DNA of 64,000 nucleotides, taken from positions 1,054,001 through 1,118,000 of the forward strand of contig NW_027478516.1 of NCBI RefSeq assembly GCF_051014685.1. Direction: 5' to 3'. This stretch comes from Ptiloglossa arizonensis (taxonomy: Eukaryota > Arthropoda > Insecta > Hymenoptera > Colletidae). Below the pieces are notes generated by a model. It saw only the letters and a program-made list of their open reading frames with translations, was not told the origin of the DNA and made no database searches. Position 1 is the stretch's first letter, and every line of letters begins with the position of its first letter. Of this stretch, positions 61,841 through 64,000 are shown in pieces. The position numbers and the translations under genes were made by a program.

Positions 61841-63290
61841 CCGTTCGCGAGATATGGGGGTTTGAAATTAAGGAACGGTTGAGAAACCATCAAAATTGTC
61901 GCAAGTCTGATATTCGAAACCAATAACTACAAAGGCTTAGGGGAAAAATACTCATACCTTTGTAATCGGGGGAGTTTCTACTTTCAGATGCAACAGGAAT
62001 TTCTCGAGTTCGTCAATCCGTTCGCGAGATATGGGAGTTTGAAGTTAAGGAATGGTTGAGAAACCATCAAAATTTTCGCAAGTGTGATACTCGAAACCAA
62101 TAACTGGAACGGCCTAGGGGAGAAGTACATACACCATTGTAATCGGGCAAGTTTCTACTTTCAGAGGCGACAGGAACTTCTCGAGTACGCCAATCCGTTC
62201 GCGAGGTATCGGAGTTTGTAGTTAAGGAATGGTTGAGAACCATCAAAATTTTCGCAAGTCTGATACTCGAAACCAATAACTACAATGGCCTAGGGCCAAA
62301 ATACACATACCGTTGTAATCGGGCGAGTTTCTACTTTCAGATGCAACAGGAAATAATCGAGTTCGTCAATCCGTTCGCGAGATATGGGGGTTTGAAATTA
62401 AGGAACGGTTGAGAAACAATCAAAATTGTCGCAAGTCTGATATTAGAAACCAATAACTACAAAGGCTTAGGGGAAAAATACACATACCTTTGTAATCGGG
62501 GGAGTTTCTACTTTCAGATGCTACAGGAATTTCTCGAGTTCGTCAATCCGTTCGCGAGATATGGGTGTTTGAAGTTAAGGAATGTTTGAGAAACCATCAA
62601 AATTTTCGCAAAACTGATACTCGAACACAATAACTGGAATGGCCTAGGGGAAAAGTACACACACCATTGTAATGGGGCGAGTTTCTACTTTCAGATGCAA
62701 CAGGAATTCCTCGAGTTTGTCAATCCGTTCGCGAGATATGGGAGATTGAAGTTAAGGAATGGTTGAGAGACCATCACAATTTTCGCAAGTCTGATACTCG
62801 AAACCAATAACTACTATGGCGTAGGGCAAAAATACACATACCGTTGTAATCGGACGAGTTTCTGCTTTCAGATGCAACAGGAATTTCTCGAGTTCGTCAA
62901 TCCGTTCGCGAGATATGGGAGTTTGAAGTTAAGGAATGGTTGAGAAACCGTCAAAATTTTCGCAAGTGTGATACGCGAAACCAATAACTGGAATGGCCTA
63001 GGGGAAAAGTACACACACCATTGTAATGGGGCGTGTTTCTACTTTCAGATGCAACAGGAATTCCTCGAGTTCGTCAATCCGTTCGCGAGATATGGGAGTT
63101 TGAAGTTAAGGAATGGTTGAGAAACCATCTAAACTTTCGCAATTCTGATGCTAGAAACGAATAACTGGAATGACCTAGGCAAAAAGTATACACACGATTG
63201 TAATCGGTCGACTTTCTACTTTCAGAAGCAACAGGAAATAATCGAATTCGTCAATCCGTTCGCGAGATATGGGAGTTTGAAGTTAAGGAA
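61841..63290. repeat. 3,893-bp HOR, copy D, partial (about 1,450 bp)
   Basis: It matches A and B, including GATGCTACAGG and the segment deleted from copy C. It shares TTTGTAGTTAAGG with C. Private differences are GGCGTAGGGCAAAAA near 62.82 kb (others GGCGTAGGGGAAAAA), GTAATCGG where others have GTGATCGG, and CCATCTAAAC near 63.13 kb. It breaks at about 63,290, where AATGGTTGAG replaces AATGCTTGAG and the following TTCGCTAGTCTG is replaced by TTCGCAAGTGTG. Confidence 0.88.
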
Positions 63291-63758
63291 TGGTTGAGAA
63301 ACCATCAAAATTTTCGCAAGTGTGATACTGGAAACCAATAACTGGAACGGCCTAGGGGAACAGTACATACACCATTGTAATCGGGCAAGTTTCTACTTTC
63401 AGAGGCGACAGGAACTTCTCGAGTACGCCAATCCGTTCGCGAGGTATCGGAGTTTGAAGTTAAGGAATGGTTGAGAAACCATCAAAACTTTCGCAAGTCC
63501 GATACTCGAAACCAATAACTACTATGGCCTAGGGCAAAAATACACATACCGTTGTAATCGGACGAGTTTCTGGTTTCAGATGCAACAGGAATTTCTCGAG
63601 TTCGTGAATCCGTTCGCGAGATATGGGAGTTTGAAGTTAACGAATGGTTGAGATACCATCACAATTTTCGCAAGTCTGATACTCGAAGCCAATAACTACC
63701 ATGGCCTAGGGGAAAAACGCACATGCCTTTGTAATCGGTCGAGTTTCTACTTTCAGAT
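63291..63758. repeat. Displaced copy of the 32.87-33.33 kb segment
   Basis: Rare markers match in order at an offset of 30,426 bp: GGAACAGTACATACACC, CAAGTCCGATACTCG, TTCGTGAATCCG, GAGATACCATCACAATTTTC, GAAGCCAATAACTACC, and ACGCACATGCC at 63,717 and 33,291. Differences include GATACTGGAAACC and GTTAACGAATGG here. The match ends near GCAACAGGAA, where the 33-kb version continues AATAATCG and this one continues TTTCTCGAG. Confidence 0.85.
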
Positions 63759-64000
63759 GCAACAGGAATTTCTCGAGTTCGTCAATCCGTTCGCGAGATA
63801 TGGGAGTTTGAAGTTAAGGAATGGTTGAGAAACCATCAAAATTTTCGCAAGTGTGATACTCGAAACCAATAACTGGAACGGCCTAGGGGAAAAGTACATA
63901 CACCATTGTAATCGGGCAAGTTTGTACTTTCAGAGGCGACAGGAACTTCTCGAGTACGCCAATCCGTTCGCGAGGTATCGGAGTTTGAAGTTAAGGAATG
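63759..64000. repeat. Satellite tail, type C monomer at window edge
   Basis: A common-type end is followed by a type C monomer (GGAACGGCC, GAGGCGACAGG, GAGTACGCC) with a private GTTTGTACTTTCAG. It resembles 34.8-35.0 and 38.0-38.2 kb. The array is cut by the window boundary in mid-monomer. Confidence 0.85.

Larger units (their letters stand above)
1..64000. repeat. Satellite DNA array, ~177-bp monomer, about 360 copies, all in one orientation
   Basis: The CTCGAG landmark or its variants recurs through the window. Measured spacings such as 290, 643, 996 and 1,173 give 353, 353 and 177, meaning monomers of 177 or 176 bp. Every monomer reads in the same direction and I saw no inverted copy. Fixed landmarks in order are CTCGAG, a TTCGCGA motif, ATGGTTGAGAAACCAT, AAAATTTT, a GATACTCGAAACC-like stretch, CCTAGG, TGTAATCGG and TTTCAGATGC. 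A consensus assembled by eye has 74 G+C in 177 bp. Nucleosome-scale monomers in multi-kilobase HORs are characteristic of centromeric or pericentromeric satellites. That location is an inference, and I do not recognise the family. Confidence 0.98.

Noticed and set aside
1..64000. Transposable element or retrotransposon insertions
   Set aside because: No target-site duplication, LTR end, terminal inverted repeat or coding remnant was seen. Every stretch read could be assigned to a monomer phase.
1..64000. Assignment to a known centromeric satellite (Arabidopsis 178-bp, Brassica CentBr, primate alpha)
   Set aside because: Length is similar, but the landmark motifs do not resemble those families as I know them. 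Without a database search I leave the family and species unassigned.
1..64000. Inverted (head-to-head) monomers or a switch point in array orientation
   Set aside because: Landmarks such as TTTCAGATGC, TGTAATCGG and AAACCAATAAC appear only in the given orientation throughout.

Overview
The whole 64-kb window is one uninterrupted satellite-DNA array from a eukaryotic nuclear genome. It is built from about 360 head-to-tail copies of a roughly 177-bp monomer (many are 176 bp). I found no protein-coding gene, RNA gene, transposon, CRISPR array or unique-sequence island. Both window edges fall inside the array, so it continues on each side. A single-nucleosome-sized monomer, uniform orientation, layered higher-order repeats (HORs) and no visible insertions are typical of a centromeric or pericentromeric core satellite. 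I do not recognise the monomer as a named family, so I assign neither species nor kingdom. A hand-built consensus is about 42% GC with 10 CpG per monomer, so CpG is not depleted. Recurrent landmarks are a CTCGAG site, a TTCGCGA motif, a CCTAGG motif, an AAAATTTT tract and a 6-bp inverted repeat with a GAGA loop.

Layout, with block edges good to about one monomer unless stated. 1-5.2 kb: mosaic of mixed monomer types with one-monomer and two-monomer local duplications. 5.2-9.3 kb: a 12/13-monomer unit (2,119/2,296 bp offset) present twice. 9.3-14 kb: a segment also seen at 0.7-1.9 kb, then tetramer-spaced material. 14.3-16.1 kb: a 531-bp trimer in about four copies. 17.9-21.4 kb: five 706/707-bp tetramer periods. 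20.7-23 kb: a second copy of the 13.3-16 kb material with one trimer fewer. 22.9-28.1 kb: a 2,830-bp (16-monomer) duplication. 28.8-30.8 kb: a 1,061-bp hexamer twice. 31.3-37.3 kb: a 4,071-bp (23-monomer) offset repeat. 37.3-39.4 kb: an 885-bp pentamer in 2.3 copies. 40.6-40.8 kb: a diverged 175-bp monomer beside a switch point. 40.8-43.6 kb: mosaic of 9-13 kb-like material. 43.6-51.75 kb: a 4,067-bp (23-monomer) HOR in two full copies. 51.75-63.29 kb: a 3,893-bp (22-monomer) HOR in two full copies, one copy lacking exactly nine monomers, and one partial copy. 63.29-64 kb: return to 32.9-33.3 kb-like sequence.

Nothing here works together as genes do. The content is structural: nested tandem amplification with exact monomer-register crossovers, several of which can be placed to within tens of bases. 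Identity and offset statements come from reading and comparing landmark variants by eye; no alignment program was run.
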